Below are positions 32,273 to 44,688 of a stretch of 64,000 nt of DNA, piece after piece. The DNA is from Lasiosphaeria ovina. Lineage: Eukaryota; Ascomycota; Sordariomycetes; Sordariales; Lasiosphaeriaceae. The stretch lies in contig JAULSN010000001.1 in the NCBI GenBank assembly GCA_033439765.1, positions 1-64,000 of the forward strand, in the 5' to 3' direction. Both the position numbers and the translations under genes were made by a program. How positions within the stretch are numbered: the stretch's first letter is position 1; every line of letters begins with the position of its first letter. The notes below the pieces were generated by a model that was not told the origin of the DNA, did no database searches, and was given only the letters and a program-made list of their open reading frames with translations.

Positions 32273-33892
32273 ATGTTGCAGACTTGGAGAACTTTAGCAG
32301 CATTCGGACTGCTGGTCCAATCAGCCAAGGGACGGCGCAACGATGGTACGGATATGGCTGCTGAATATCTTCGGTGATGAGGAGGAATAACTAACTCCCG
32401 ATTGCCTATAGTCGATGCCCAAGTCATCAGCACCACGATCTTTGATCCTGTCTGCACAGCCAATGTCACAGTCTATGACACCACCTCTGTGAAGATAACT
32501 CACTATGTGGACGTCGTGTGTACTGTGAATATCACCACGACCAACACCGTCTCGACGTACATCATCGAGGACATCACAACTACTCTACTATACTCTGTCT
32601 CGGTGACTGAGACCGACTCTGCAACAACAACAACTACTGAGGTAGACTCAGTGACAATCACAAACACAGAAAAAGACTGGGTGACGGTAACAAACACAGC
32701 AACAAGCTCTACGACCGTCACCAACACGGAAACAGACTCGGTAACCATCACCAACACGGAGACCACCACCTCCACAGTCCCGGCGACAATCACAACATAT
32801 ACCACTACCACGCGCACCATTTTCTCCACTACCGTTGACCCGTGTCCAAGTTCTTGTAGCATGTACGTTCTCCCAATGCCTTCCGCTTCTGGCTTGTCGC
32901 TTGATAATTAATTAACCTTGAAATGTCCACTTGTAGTTCTGTCGAAACTGTCAACCTCTATTTTTGGCCCACTGACAGACCCGCAACGTACCCTTCAACT
33001 TATGTTGATCACGATGTCGGATATACATTGTTAGTTCCTTCAGCCTCTATTCCTGCATCGGAAGCGGAGTGGCGGGATAACGGGCTAATGATGAGTTTGA
33101 AACAGTACATGGCCATCAGTGTACATGTTCATTCCCACAGCCGTGGGAATAAACACCGAGGGTGAGACGGTCGGGCCTTCAACGGCTAGCTGGATGCTTC
33201 CTCTCAACTTAAACGAGGTGTCTACCATTGCCCAGGGTTCATCCAACATCACACGGCAGCTCACGCTCAGCGATCTGGGCACCGATTGCCCACGAACGGC
33301 TGATCCTTCTGCCATTGCCACCATGGTTGACGCGCACTGCGACCCTGTTCTTGCGGCGCCGAGTCAAGTCCGGTCATGGGCTTACCCTTGTAACGCTTGC
33401 GGCCGGTTCGGTCTCTTCGATCCGCCGTATGCACTGCCCACCGTCACAGGTGGTCTCATTCCGCCTACGACGACCGTGCTGCTCATTCCGCCGACGACGA
33501 CCGTGCTGCCCCCTCCAGAGACCATTACGGCTGTGCCTCCAATCCCGACCCCCACCACTCCACCTGCTCCTCAGATGGGCGTTCTCCTGATCGTTTACTG
33601 TGATGCAGACGGAGATCCGCTAGCTACTGCGACAGTTACCGTCACGGGCATTAGCGGAACGGTGACAAGTTCCGTGTTTGCCCCACGAACATCAACGACC
33701 AGCCCAATAATCGACACAACTTCCGATTCTACAGTACCTACAACGGCTGCGCCATCCATTGTATCATCCTCCGGGCTGGTATCGCCAATCTCGACGTCAG
33801 TGGTAACTGCGTCTGCTTCGAGATATGCGGCGCCAGAACGACTCGGTATGTGGCTAATTCCAAGCGTTCTTATCACATTCTGTTGGTTATAA
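32273..33892 (+). CDS. Secreted Ser/Thr-rich protein with GPI-type C-terminus, four exons
   Basis: Exons 32273-32345, 32412-32862, 32937-33029 and 33106-33892 give 467 residues. All junctions have GT..AG and keep phase. A signal peptide (MLQTWRTLAAFGLLVQSAKG) is followed by a Thr-rich region with imperfect TVTNTETDSVTITNTE repeats. Next come a conserved-looking Cys domain (CPSSC, then WPTDRP and CNACGRFGLFDPPY), a Pro/Thr linker with a doubled IPPTTTVL, and a hydrophobic C-terminus typical of GPI addition. It is probably a cell-wall or surface protein. The repeats make length variation likely. Confidence 0.82.
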
Positions 33893-34658
33893 GTGTCAGA
33901 ACGTCATGGAATAATGCCTCTGAGTTCATTTTAATTATACCGTTCTATTCTACTGTCTCTCAGCAGTCTGGCTCTGTTTATCTGCGATGTATATAACATG
34001 TGTGCACAACGAGATGTGTTTTTGGGGGGTTGTAAATAATAATCTTGATACCAAAAGTAAATTTCCAACGTCGTGCGGATAATCACTTTTCTTTGCAGCA
34101 GCTGTGTCTTATTCAGAATTCTTAGTTGGACAATACCCTGCAAAAGGGTTGTGCGTCAAATCCGGTATGCAAATATTAATAGCCCCAGCACTCATCTCGT
34201 CTGTACGACGTGTATGCCACCATCAGACTGGTTGAGCCAAAATGATGAGGATCTTTCATATACCTGGTTGTTGAGTCTCAGGATGGAAAGGTTTGTTGCA
34301 AACCCGAATGAGAACTGCCCTCGGGCTGGTGGCTGAGCGGGTCCCGCTCGGTGGTCCGTGCAGCGGGTGAGCCCCTGCCCCTGAGGCAATCTAGCGGCCT
34401 GGTCCCAATTGGCTTTTTAACGCGTTTGGCAAACAGTCTGACTGCTGACGCCAAACAGGAGGCCTTGGAATTTTCTGGATTTCTTTTTGCTCTTGGTCAT
34501 TTTCTTGCTTTTACGACTTCCCGACCCATTTCCGCCTCCCATTCTTTTCTTGTTTTCCCTCTTACAGCGAGCAAATCTCTCTTCATTTCCCTCTGGGTTT
34601 TTTTTCGGGTGCCGACGCCGACAGGAAACCTTGAGGCGCACATGCCGCGGCTTTCTAC
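33893..34658. other. Intergenic and 5' region of the phosphoesterase gene
   Basis: No gene is seen. A pyrimidine-rich stretch at about 34490-34610 lies upstream of the ATG, as often in fungal promoters. Confidence 0.5.
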
Positions 34659-36473
34659 ATGACCCAACATTCCCCAACTGCGATACTTCGCAATGGCCTG
34701 CGACTACTTGTCCCGCTTTCGGTAGCTGCCACAATCTCCCTTTATTTCTACCCTATCTTCGCCGGCTGCGCGTTTCCCCTACCTCCAGACCAGTATGGCG
34801 TTGGCTCGGCCGACACGGGTCGGGCTGCTTTTGTCGAAACTGCCAAGCTTCACTGGCCATACTCGAACACAACCGACAACTCCTCCCTCCCCTCCCTCGC
34901 CGACCCCCTTCGAAGCCACGCGCCGTTTCGTCTGCTTGCGCTCGGGGATCCCCAGCTCGAAGGCGATACCTCGATCCCGACGGACTACCTCGGCGTCTTT
35001 CCGCATTTGAGGAGCCTGGTCCGGCGTCTGACGTTTCGGTCGAGCCATGCGTCGTTTCGCCACCGCGTTCGGGACAGCCTGCACGACGTGGTTGACATTC
35101 TGCTCGAAGATGTCTTCAATGCGCTCGAGTCGGTGCGCAAGCGTATCGACCTGTTCGGCAACGACTTCTACCTCGCCCATATATACCGTACATTACATTG
35201 GTGGACGCGCCCAACCCACGTCACCGTTCTGGGCGACCTGGTTGGAAGTCAGTGGCTCGAAGATGCCGAGTTTTTCCGTCGCGCCAGCCGCTTCTGGAGC
35301 CGCGTTTTTCGGGGTGCTGAGCGAGTCCCTGATCATCTGGCTGCGTACCCGGCCGATGAATACGATCTGGCGGGCTATCTCGACGGTGGGGCGTCAAACG
35401 AGTCGGAAGCCTGGACGCGCCGCGTCATCAATGTGGCGGGGAACCACGACATTGGCTATGCGGGAGATATAAACGAGAACAGGGTTGAAAGATTCGAGCG
35501 TGCGTTTGGCAAGGTCAATTACGAGCTCCGCTTCGAGCTGCCTTTGACCAACACGTCTCTGGCGGAGACAGCATACGACGCAACCAATAACCCCGATTCC
35601 AATCGCCTCCTTCCCGAGCTGCGCGTCGTTGTGCTCAACGACATGAACCTCGATACGCCCGCCGCCTCGACAGAACATCAGGATGCCACATACGCCTTCA
35701 TCAATAGCGTCATCAACACGGCTGCCGCTGTCGAGTTTAAGGGCCACTTCACGCTCGTCTTGACCCACATTCCCCTATACAAACCTGAGGGTGTCTGCGT
35801 GGATGACCCCTTCTTCGACTTTCATGGTCACGATGGCTCCCTCAAGGAGCAGAACCAGCTAAGCGCCGATGCCAGCAAGGGCTTTCTGGAAGGCATCATG
35901 GGCATTTCGGGCGATGTCCACGCTCCGGCCCACGGGCGCGGCAGGCGCGGCATCATTCTAAATGGGCATGACCACGAAGGCTGCGACACGTGGCATTACA
36001 TCAACCAGACCATTGCTGATCGGGAAAAACGAGGCTGGGAAGTCAAGCGTTGGCGGCAGGCCACCAAGAGCGCCATAGTTGGACAGCCCGATGTCCCTGG
36101 TCTCAGAGAAATCACGGTCCGCAGCATGATGGGCGAGTTTGGCGGAAACGCTGGATTGCTGAGCATTTGGTTTGACGAAGCCAACTGGGAATGGCGTGCC
36201 GAGTACGCGGCATGCCCGCTGGGCAAGCAATACTTTTGGTGGCTGGTTCATATTGTTGATCTAGTCGTCATTGTTGGCATTGTGCTCTCCGTCTCTCTCG
36301 GGGTACTTGCATCATCGGGCGTGGACGTGGACCAAGCAATTACCAACATTGCGTTGCGAATCCTCCGCATATTTTGGGGCGACCAAAGTCCTGGTGCGAT
36401 ACATCCTGGTGCTCCGACGTCTATAGCTAAAAGAGAGAGAGAGAAGGCGGCCATGAGGTTGACGCCTTCCTAA
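34659..36473 (+). CDS. Cdc1/Ted1-type metallophosphoesterase
   Basis: Single exon, 604 residues. There is a membrane segment at about 15-36 and a C-terminal one at 525-552. Calcineurin-like metal-binding motifs are complete: GDPQ (96-99), GDLVG (192-196), GNHD (261-264), THIPLY (369-374) and GHDHE (436-440). Relatives in yeast (Cdc1, Ted1) are ER/Golgi Mn-dependent enzymes that remove ethanolamine phosphate from GPI anchors, which helps export of GPI proteins. Between the membrane anchors the catalytic domain would face the lumen. A GPI-type substrate-like protein is encoded just upstream, but I take that to be coincidence. Confidence 0.88.
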   Translation: MTQHSPTAILRNGLRLLVPLSVAATISLYFYPIFAGCAFPLPPDQYGVGSADTGRAAFVETAKLHWPYSNTTDNSSLPSLADPLRSHAPFRLLALGDPQLEGDTSIPTDYLGVFPHLRSLVRRLTFRSSHASFRHRVRDSLHDVVDILLEDVFNALESVRKRIDLFGNDFYLAHIYRTLHWWTRPTHVTVLGDLVGSQWLEDAEFFRRASRFWSRVFRGAERVPDHLAAYPADEYDLAGYLDGGASNESEAWTRRVINVAGNHDIGYAGDINENRVERFERAFGKVNYELRFELPLTNTSLAETAYDATNNPDSNRLLPELRVVVLNDMNLDTPAASTEHQDATYAFINSVINTAAAVEFKGHFTLVLTHIPLYKPEGVCVDDPFFDFHGHDGSLKEQNQLSADASKGFLEGIMGISGDVHAPAHGRGRRGIILNGHDHEGCDTWHYINQTIADREKRGWEVKRWRQATKSAIVGQPDVPGLREITVRSMMGEFGGNAGLLSIWFDEANWEWRAEYAACPLGKQYFWWLVHIVDLVVIVGIVLSVSLGVLASSGVDVDQAITNIALRILRIFWGDQSPGAIHPGAPTSIAKREREKAAMRLTPS

Positions 36474-37287
36474 GATTGCATATTTGTTCCTTTTCTGTTG
36501 GATAAGGCCTTTTTTTACTGTAAAATAATTGTCGAGTTGGATACCACTGTTCCCTTTTGCCAATGACCCGCCCACATCACATAGTAAATGGATAGAAGTG
36601 TTGGGAAATAAGATAAAGACCTAAAGATAAAAGCTCTTCCTTGTCGTCTGAGACTAATACGAGTATCTCTCGACTTTTTCGGTTAGAGCAAAATGTTGAA
36701 GACTTGAAGAGCGCGAATATAATCAAATGACGGGTCCCTAATATAGCAAGACTAAAGGAGCAAAGTATAAAGGAGTGATATTTTGCTAAACGAGTGTGAC
36801 GTTGTAAGGTACTACATAATAACGAAAAAGACCGGCAAGTGTGCTTCACCCCATAACGTGAAATGGTACAGGTGCGAGAAATACCAAGAAATGTGACCGA
36901 ATATTGTCTAGCGATCCACGTTCCAAAGAATCCTTCACCTTGCCAGCCCCCTTTTCTAATTCTTTTGTCATCTTCCTCCCCTCTCTAGTCGTTCTTTCCG
37001 CCAGCTTCATGTTGTTCGGGTCCAACCAGTGAGCTTGGGCCTCCTGAATGTAGAATAGCTTTCCCTATAGCCTCACTAGTTACCTTGCCGCAACTCTGCA
37101 GTTTGTATTGTGTTTGCCCTAATTTGTCCACACACCGGCATTCTTACGAGTGTGGTCTTCGCCATGGTTACCTTGATCGAGATCGGCTGACTCGCTAATT
37201 TTCTCCCATGGCCTTCACTTCATTGTTAGCATGAAAATTGAGAGCGAAGGGGGGAGCAAAGGGTTTAAGTAGAAAATCCAAACACGT
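36474..37287. other. Intergenic
   Basis: No gene seen. AT-rich after the phosphoesterase gene. Confidence 0.55.
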
Positions 37288-39011
37288 TCAAATCCGAAAC
37301 CAAGGTATTCCGAGGCGCGAGACTTCGGAAGTAATAAGGAGAAAATAGCAAACATGAAATTGAAAAGATGAAAAGGCGTACTTTGCACCATACACGCTGT
37401 TGGCCTCGCACGACCCAACACACGCGTACTGTTTTTGGTGATCCTGATCGAGATTGTCCTCCCTCTGTGCACCACTCATCATCCGGCTTGTACCTTTCGC
37501 GCCAGGTTCGATATTCTCATCGTCTCTTTGATCTCGAGTTTGGAGGACGCTCTTCTCAGTCATGGGTGAGTCGACACCTGGCATCATCATATGCGCTTGC
37601 TTCATGGCATTGGACTCCGTGTCTCCGCCGTCACGCTGTGTTACTTGGCGCCAGTTGTGAATGATCTTCTTGTCGTTGTTATTGCCATTGCTGGTGCCGC
37701 TCTCGGATTTCCGGTTCGAATTCTCTGACCAGTTGTCGACCTTGTCAGATTCCTTCATCTCACCCTTGTTTCCTGTTTTGCTCGTCGTTTGGCCATTGCC
37801 TTCCCAGGTGAAATCAGCTTTCTGGCCAGACATGACATTGCCCATAGCTTCTCTCTCAAATCGTGGGTCTTTGCTTTGACCTTCGTTGAAAATGGACTCC
37901 GAATAGACCTGACCCGGCCCGGTATTGCCGATACGACCAGCAGCTTCTTGGGCATGAGGTTGGGGCTCTGAGTGGAATTGGCGCCGTGAAATTGGACGAG
38001 TAATGTCATCGTGCTTTGAGACTGACACGGGCCACAGTGTGTTATGTTGCATGTCTGAAACTGGGACTTGGCTGATAGAGCTGCGTCTCTGGCTGGGCGA
38101 GCTGCAGTCACATTCCCGCACATTGCTTCCTTGAAGATCATGCATCAGGGTCTTGTCGTTTTGCTGGGAAAGCATAGAGATACTCTCCTTGAGTGGTAAG
38201 TGGTGCGGAACGTCTTCCGCCTTCATACCCTTTCCGTGCGAGACAGCAATGGTGTCCATCGTAGCCCCGAAGTCACTCTCGTGGACTCGGTCCTCCCGGT
38301 CAGAGGGTTGAGGCTGACCGACACTGTCATCAGAGTGATCGTGACCAAGCCCTTTGACGAAGTCTCGGACTTTGACCTTGAACCCAATCTTCATGTTGGT
38401 GTTTCGGCTGATGGGGTCAGTGTCGTCAATGAAAGCTTCCTTGGCGGCGATGCTTGTGTGCTTTCCGTCTTCACGCGACTGTAGCTTCGAGTTCCAGTCT
38501 CCATCCATGTCGGGGATATTATGGTCCGTCTCCGACAGGTACTCGCTTCCTTTGGAAATCTCGGGATCCAGGAATAGCACATCGGCCTCAAGTTCCCCAT
38601 TGTTGCCCTTCTGTGCCACTCGAGTCTTGCCCACGTCCATAAGAATCGGGCTGGACTCCTGCTCGACGGAACGGCGCTGGGACATCATGCCGGAACCAGC
38701 TATATTGAACACACAGAGTCAGCAATTACTTCTCTCTGACGCAACGGAGACAATTTGTCTTGTTATAGCTTACAATGGCCCTGGGTCAACTTTCTGCCTT
38801 GGTTGGCTGAGTTGGCATTGTCCAGTTTCTCATGGAACGACGTCTCTTGACGATCCTGGCCCCTAATGTCGGAGATGTCAAGCTTGTCATGTCCACGTGC
38901 TTGGATGGCGTGGCATGCCTCGTCCGCTATATTGCCCGACGTGCATCTGGGCAATGCCGTAGTCGTGGTAGCCGCGAGGGCGATGGTGAGCACTGCACGA
39001 GTGAGATGCAT
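37288..39011 (-). CDS. Secreted, mostly disordered hydrophilic protein, two exons
   Basis: Exon 1 (39011-38774) encodes a signal peptide (MHLTRAVLTIALAATTTTALP). A GTAAGC donor, a gctgac branch site and an acceptor at 38700 lead to exon 2 (38699-37288), for 549 residues in all. The body is rich in Asp, Glu, Ser, Gln and Lys and has no repeats I can define and no domain I recognise. Cys occurs mainly near the N-terminus, in a CDCSSPS motif and in a C-terminal YACVGSC. The last ~25 residues are hydrophobic and look unlike the rest, so a 3' intron may have been missed. Confidence 0.65.
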
Positions 39012-40274
39012 CCTGTAGTTGCTTGGTGTTAAGCGGGTAGTGAGGCAGTGGAGGTGGTGATTTGCTCCGTTCGTGCTGGGTGGGGGATGCTTCTCTGGTT
39101 TCGAGCAGAGGAATTGAGGAGAAAGACGGTCATATTTATGCGCTCTTTCAAGTCACCGAGTCTTTACGATTACATAGGTCTGAGCTGTTCTCACTGGGCC
39201 CGATGCCGAACCATAACACATCAGTCCAGTATCCCAACAAAGACCGAATCAGGAAAACAGAAAGAATCAAGGACAGAATAGTGGATGGAGGGACTGGCTA
39301 CCTGGGTACCAGGCTTGGCGGTTTCACAGTGCCGTGAGATCAGGCAAACACATGTGACATGGGCAAATTTTTGTGGTATAACGAAAAACAAAAAGGTACA
39401 AAGAATTCAATTCTGAGTAGGCGGGAAATCCTTGTAGCAACGGGGCCTGAAGAAGCAGAACCGAACTCTTCGCCTTCGGTCACCAGCATTCGTGACATCC
39501 GCAGAGGCTGGGTGCAGATTTTGACAGCAAACACGTCGTCAAACAGGATGTCGGCAGTTCTCCGTTGATCTATTTCTAAGGAAGCTGGCCGACACACTTC
39601 TGCCGGCTGCCATGCGGAACCAATGCGGCAGATGTTTCTGTCGTCAATTGCCAATCATCCTCGTCATTTAGGTTGATCAGATGGAAGTCTGCGTCGGTAT
39701 ACTACTGCACCTCGCACAGATTGTTTTTCGATACCTTCTAAGCCAATATCACGTCATCTGGGGAAGGGTTCATGGTCTTGGTGATTGGGGACAACAGATA
39801 TTCGGTTCATCTGTCAGACGTTACGTACGGATAGCATTCCGGGACCCCCCGTAAGATAGAGGTGAGATCCCACAAGGGATAATGTAAGCCATTGTCTGCT
39901 GCTGTCTTCTAGCCTGAGACATCTCCCGTTCTATTGGAAGAGCATATCAATATCGAAGCTAGCAAAAGGCATCGCTCCGTATACACCCATGGGAACCGTT
40001 GAGCTTCTAAACGGATATATTCTCAACCGCCCATATTAGCAAACGTTAGTCTAATCTAAGTATTCTACAAGCCTTTCCAAACAACCTGTTTGCGCATTAT
40101 GGGTGATTATGTACGAGGTGCCCAATTAAGGCGGCCTTGGAATTCCAATACCATAGACGACATGGCCCGAAATAGAGGAGAGAGGACTAGCATCAGTAGT
40201 GGGTACTCTAGTGAAGGAATGGAGAGAAATGAAAATTGTGTTAGTACATGTTTAGCATATAAAAAAGACGCCTG
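39012..40274. other. Intergenic
   Basis: No gene seen. The frames present are short and have odd composition. Confidence 0.55.
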
Positions 40275-42055
40275 CTACGTCTTCTTGTCGGCACCATCCG
40301 TAGGGGCAGACTCCGGTTTCATCTCTTCTCCCGACTTCACAAACCAGCCAGAAAAGGAGCTCTGCATGTTCTTCATGGCTTCCTTTTGGAGCTTCTCTTG
40401 GGCTTCAGCCTCTTCCTTGAGCCATTTCTCACCATTGGTGCGGATCATCTCCTCCAGCGCAAGGTAATTGCGAATGCCGCGCTCGCGGGCAATATCTTGA
40501 AGCATCTTACCCTTTGCCAGGGCTTCAGCTGGGTTCTCTTCACCTCCTGGTGGTACCATCAAGCTCATATTGCTCGGCTTGAGGCCAAGATGGCTGCTAA
40601 GCCAGCTCAATGCTCCGGCCCCCTTTGAGCCTTTTCCATGGCTGGCTTCAATTCGCTTGTTATGCGCGGCGCGCGCAATAGCTTCCCGGCGCGCAAATTC
40701 GGTGGGGATATGTTTGCCGTCGAATGACTTCAGAACCTTCCGCACGTCGTCGTACTCCATCGTGTGGATGAACTCAAGGAAAGGGACCAGAGATACAAGT
40801 TCCGTGTCCTTGGGGTCACCTGTCCACTTTGGCAGAATAATAGCGTTGTCAGGCTGATCACGAACATGCAGGGCGCTAGTATCCACGATGATGACCTTGG
40901 ATAGATCTCTGTTGAGATAAGAAAGGTCCTGTGCCTGTGTTAGAATGCAAAAAAGAACTGCAGCTAATGGGAAGCTCATACCTTGACGACCTCACCATCT
41001 TTGTACTTGGTAGCCTCCCGATACAATGGCCACATAATGAAGTGATACGGATCGAGCTTGCGCACCAATGGCTCGGCAATGGCAAAAGGCACGGTCGTGA
41101 AAAGGACGATTTCGTAATACTGGCTGAGATAGTGCAGGAAGTAGTCGACACCAGGCCGCTTGGCTACCCGCCACCCGTGCTCGCGAGTCCATTCGCTATG
41201 CACGAGCATGTCCTCCATACTGATGCACAACGTGTATGGTCGCTCAAAGGACGGGTCGGGGTCCGGTAGTAACTTCTCAAAGGCCGGCTCTTGGTAGTAG
41301 GTCATCGTCTCACTGAGTCTTGCTGTGACACGATTCCACCACAGCGTCAGACCCCATCCATTGGGCACCTCTGGATGTTTTGCCAGGTCGTCTTCGTCCC
41401 AGTCCCTGCCGAGATATACCGTGCCTCCGACGATGGATAGGCCCGCCAGCGAAAACATCCAATTGGCCACTTTTTGACGGCGACGCTCCGACGAGGATAT
41501 GTATGCAGAGGCGGGGAGTTCGCCTTTGGCCCTCCCGCCGCCGCCGCCGCCGCCGCCGCCGCCTTCCGATGCAGAAGCCACCTCCTCTTCCGCAGAGGCT
41601 AGCGACGAGCGATTGGTGGTGCCGGCCGTCTCGTATTCTAAGGTAGAGGGGATCCCCTGCGTGAGATCGGGGAGCTTGGAAAGGTCAGGTATCGGCTCCG
41701 ACTCGGGCTCTAGCTCGGGCTGTTGCTGCTGTCTCTCGGTCGCTCTTGACGTGGCAGCCCCTTGGGCCTCGGCCTGGGCGTGTGCTCTGGCCGGGTCTTT
41801 GGGAGCAGAGGGTCGGACGGGTGTGGAGGGTGAGGAAGCGGGTGTTGTGGCTGGGTCGCTTGCTAGAGGGTATGATGTCTTGTGGGCGGCCGAGTTTGGC
41901 GGCTTGGCGAATCTCGGGTGCTGCTGTTTGTTGTCTTTGGCCATACCTCGAGTCCAGACGGCAGGCAAGCTGCGTGATGCCCGGGCATAACAACTCCCCG
42001 AGGATGCAGCTCTCGCGCCCGTGGCGGAGCGCGCAGCGGCTCTCGACAGCATCAT
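40275..42055 (-). CDS. TIM50: Tim50, mitochondrial inner-membrane translocase subunit, two exons
   Basis: Exons 42055-40982 and 40934-40275 with a 47-nt GTATGA..CAG intron, giving 577 residues. The N-terminus is Arg/Ala-rich without acidic residues, a matrix-targeting presequence. A Pro/Gln-rich linker follows, then a run of ten Gly (165-174), one transmembrane segment (198-216) and the FCP1/NIF-like domain in the intermembrane space (MEDMLVHSEW, RPGVDYFL, YEIVLFTT). As in other Tim50 proteins, the DxDxT phosphatase motif is not kept. Tim50 receives presequences from the TOM complex and guards the Tim23 channel. It is expected to be essential. Confidence 0.93.
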
Positions 42056-43082
42056 GAGCTCTGGCGTCGCCGGGCAGTTCGCAGTGCAAATTCGGCACCA
42101 GTGGCGCTAAAATGGGAGGTTATGGTCGTGGCACTGACAAAGTTTAGAATGGACTGGATAGCTTGGGCTGGTGCTCTGAGCTTCCTGGCCAAAAATTTCC
42201 ACAGCTCCTGATTAGATTTTCCTCGAGTTGTCGTGCACGGGCCAGTACCCGAATTCCTCCAACTTGCTTCACGCGGCACGGGCGATGTGGGTCCCGCCAG
42301 CAGTGGGCAAGGGGGTCTTTCCGAGGCGCTCCTCCCGATTCGACGGAGACTGAAGCGGGGTATTTCGTCATGGTGAGATCGGTCTGGGCGCAAGAACCCA
42401 AAATCCCAGTACTCCTCACGTGCCCCACCCGCCCGTTTTTTGCCGCCAGACTGGCTCACCTGCGTGCAGCGATGGAACTGTCGGAGGTTGCAGCACAAGG
42501 AGAAACCATAAGGTATACGCATTTGTCTCGACTGTCGCTTGCTCCCTTCACCAACCCGGCCTTCCCCTCACTTCCGGAACTTTGGCCTGGCCCTTATATA
42601 TTCCTCCCCATTTTGCCTGCACTGAGAGACGCGCGGTTTGTGAAACCCATCTGTGGTCTGGATCATTCTCCGAAAGGCGCCTGTCCTCTGCCATATTGCA
42701 ACAACGTTCAACCCCGCCCAAGCCTGCTTGCCCGCCATGGCCGCCTCAAATGCATTCTAGAGGGTGGTTCAATCGGTCGTCGCGCATCAGCACTCACGAT
42801 GGAACCACCCTCGGAGTTCTGCATTCTCGTCAGCTCGAGTCCCAAACCCGAAATCAGACGTCGATATCTTCGACCCTAATCGTGCCCTTGAGGTCAGCTC
42901 TTCGTCGTGTTTTGAACCCCCAAGTGTCAGTTAGGTCGCGGTTGCAGAGGGTGGTGACACTTGAACCCACATTCACGCAAAGCTGACATTGCATTTGCAG
43001 GTCACAATCCCCGTCCTCTGTCGTCGTTGTTCCCCCCCGAACCAACCCGCCCCCCAACTTTGCTTGACAAGGTCGCCACAAT
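42056..43082. promoter_or_regulatory. Divergent intergenic region between Tim50 and 2EXR gene
   Basis: 1,027 bp with no gene seen. It presumably carries both promoters. Overlapping frames on both strands look like chance. Confidence 0.5.
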
Positions 43083-44036
43083 ATGCCGCGCAGACCGACT
43101 ACAAAGGCGTCTCGCGCCGTCGGGCGAACACCCGCCATTCCAACGCCGATTCACTCGGCCTATACCACGCCCATCAGCTCCGCATACCCGTCTACCTACG
43201 CCTCCGAGGCCGAATTAGACCCCGACGATGACGTCTCCAAGATTGCCATTGGCGCCTTGTCTCTTGACGGCCCGGTCGAGAAGCCAAAGGCGAAGAAGCA
43301 GGCGTTCTGCTTCCTTGCTCTCCCGACCGAGTTGCGCCTCAAGATATATGGCTATCACTTTGCCGGTATCGGCGTGATCGACCTCGACACGGACAACTAC
43401 AAACGTATTCACAAGAAACTGGCAATTCTTCGCACCTGCCGGACAATCTACAACGAGGCCGCCTACTTGTTTTATAGCAGCCACACCTTCCGCATCTTTC
43501 CTACGCATGCAGGCCGCTTCTTCAAGACCAAAAAGCCGTTGCTCGCGAGGCTGAATACCCGCCAGCGCAGCCTGATCACGTCGCTCGAGCTGCGTCTGGG
43601 CCCTGGCTGGGGTCATAAACCCCCACGCGGCTGGGTGGTGAACTCGGCCCTCGGTCTGTTTGACTGTACCAGTGTGCGAAGACTGACAGTTTTTGTTGAG
43701 TGCGACCCCAGTGATGGTGTTTTCAACGGCTTTCGTCGGGATGATGACTTTTATGAAGGATTTTGCCGTATCCTCCTGAAGGACGTCCTTGGGGACATGG
43801 CTTTTGTCGATCGCGTCTATTTTGACGCCTGGAGCAGCGTGAAGAAGTCGGGCGCCATGATGCGCGGTCTCATTGACGTTGCCTTTGCCCAGGGAAGATC
43901 TATTGGCTGGGGGCCCGACAGAGGCTGGACCGATAATGACAGTGAGGAGAAAACGTTGGACACTGGCACTCAGCGTGACGCTACTGCGACAGCTCTATTA
44001 AACGGTGTTGGACTGAACGTCTTTGTAGTTGCATAG
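43083..44036 (+). CDS. 2EXR/F-box-like domain protein
   Basis: Single exon, 317 residues. After a low-complexity 75-residue start, residues 77-93 read FLALPTELRLKIYGYHF, the start of the fungal 2EXR or F-box-like module. A typical LRTCRTIYNEAAYLFY segment follows. Such proteins are very common in Pezizomycotina and have unknown roles. ATG at 43083 is the only Met before the domain. Confidence 0.78.
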   Translation: MPRRPTTKASRAVGRTPAIPTPIHSAYTTPISSAYPSTYASEAELDPDDDVSKIAIGALSLDGPVEKPKAKKQAFCFLALPTELRLKIYGYHFAGIGVIDLDTDNYKRIHKKLAILRTCRTIYNEAAYLFYSSHTFRIFPTHAGRFFKTKKPLLARLNTRQRSLITSLELRLGPGWGHKPPRGWVVNSALGLFDCTSVRRLTVFVECDPSDGVFNGFRRDDDFYEGFCRILLKDVLGDMAFVDRVYFDAWSSVKKSGAMMRGLIDVAFAQGRSIGWGPDRGWTDNDSEEKTLDTGTQRDATATALLNGVGLNVFVVA

Positions 44037-44688
44037 GGCTTTCTAAGGGAACTGGTTTGGTGGTTGGCTTCACCCTTGTGTTTCGCTCCCCTCTCAACAA
44101 TACTGTGATGTCTGCTCAGTTTAATATCGCAAAATAGGAAATGTATTGCGATATCCTTTGAGTCTGGGCCGAATATCCTTCACAGTGCCTCCCCCTAGAG
44201 CCCTGGCATTACAGCCTTTCGAAAGGAAGATTAACCCCGACAATATTTTAAGTGAGCTAAAGAAGTCCGTAAAACATTTTTGTCACCTTTACACCGGCTA
44301 CCTGCTACACTTGCGTGCCCTAAAAGTGATGGAGAAAAGAAATGGAGGTTCGTATTTAGTCTCGGTCTAGTCTAGTGCGTTTTATGGTGTACGAGCTGGG
44401 TCAAGCCTCGGGTGACTTTATTCCTTCGCGTTGACTTTACCTAGCGTTGGTATTTTAATTTGTTACACCCCGAGAAGTAGACATGTTCGGAATTGTTCGG
44501 CCATCGGGAAACTGCCGGAGTCGATAGTTTGTCATCGATCCCCGCATTCATCACATCTCCGCGGGAGATGGAGCCCGTGCCAGCACCGTTAGGGAACATT
44601 CATAAGTGAGGGATTCCATTACTTGGCAAAACATGAAGGAATTTAAGCAATGAACTATTGATCCGCTGACTACCAATTGCGTGTTGTC
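44037..44688. other. Intergenic
   Basis: No gene seen. Confidence 0.55.

Noticed and set aside
32503..32862. 119-codon Val-rich minus-strand frame
   Set aside because: It is the antisense shadow of the Thr-rich repeats in the GPI-type protein.
36577..36849. 90-codon minus-strand frame
   Set aside because: AT-rich intergenic sequence with no supporting features.
41499..41990. 163-codon plus-strand frame with poly-Pro
   Set aside because: It is the shadow of the Tim50 N-terminal region; the poly-Pro is the antisense of the poly-Gly tract.
42163..42986. Long plus-strand frames between Tim50 and the 2EXR gene
   Set aside because: Composition is random-looking, the frames overlap one another and no domain is seen; treated as promoter region.
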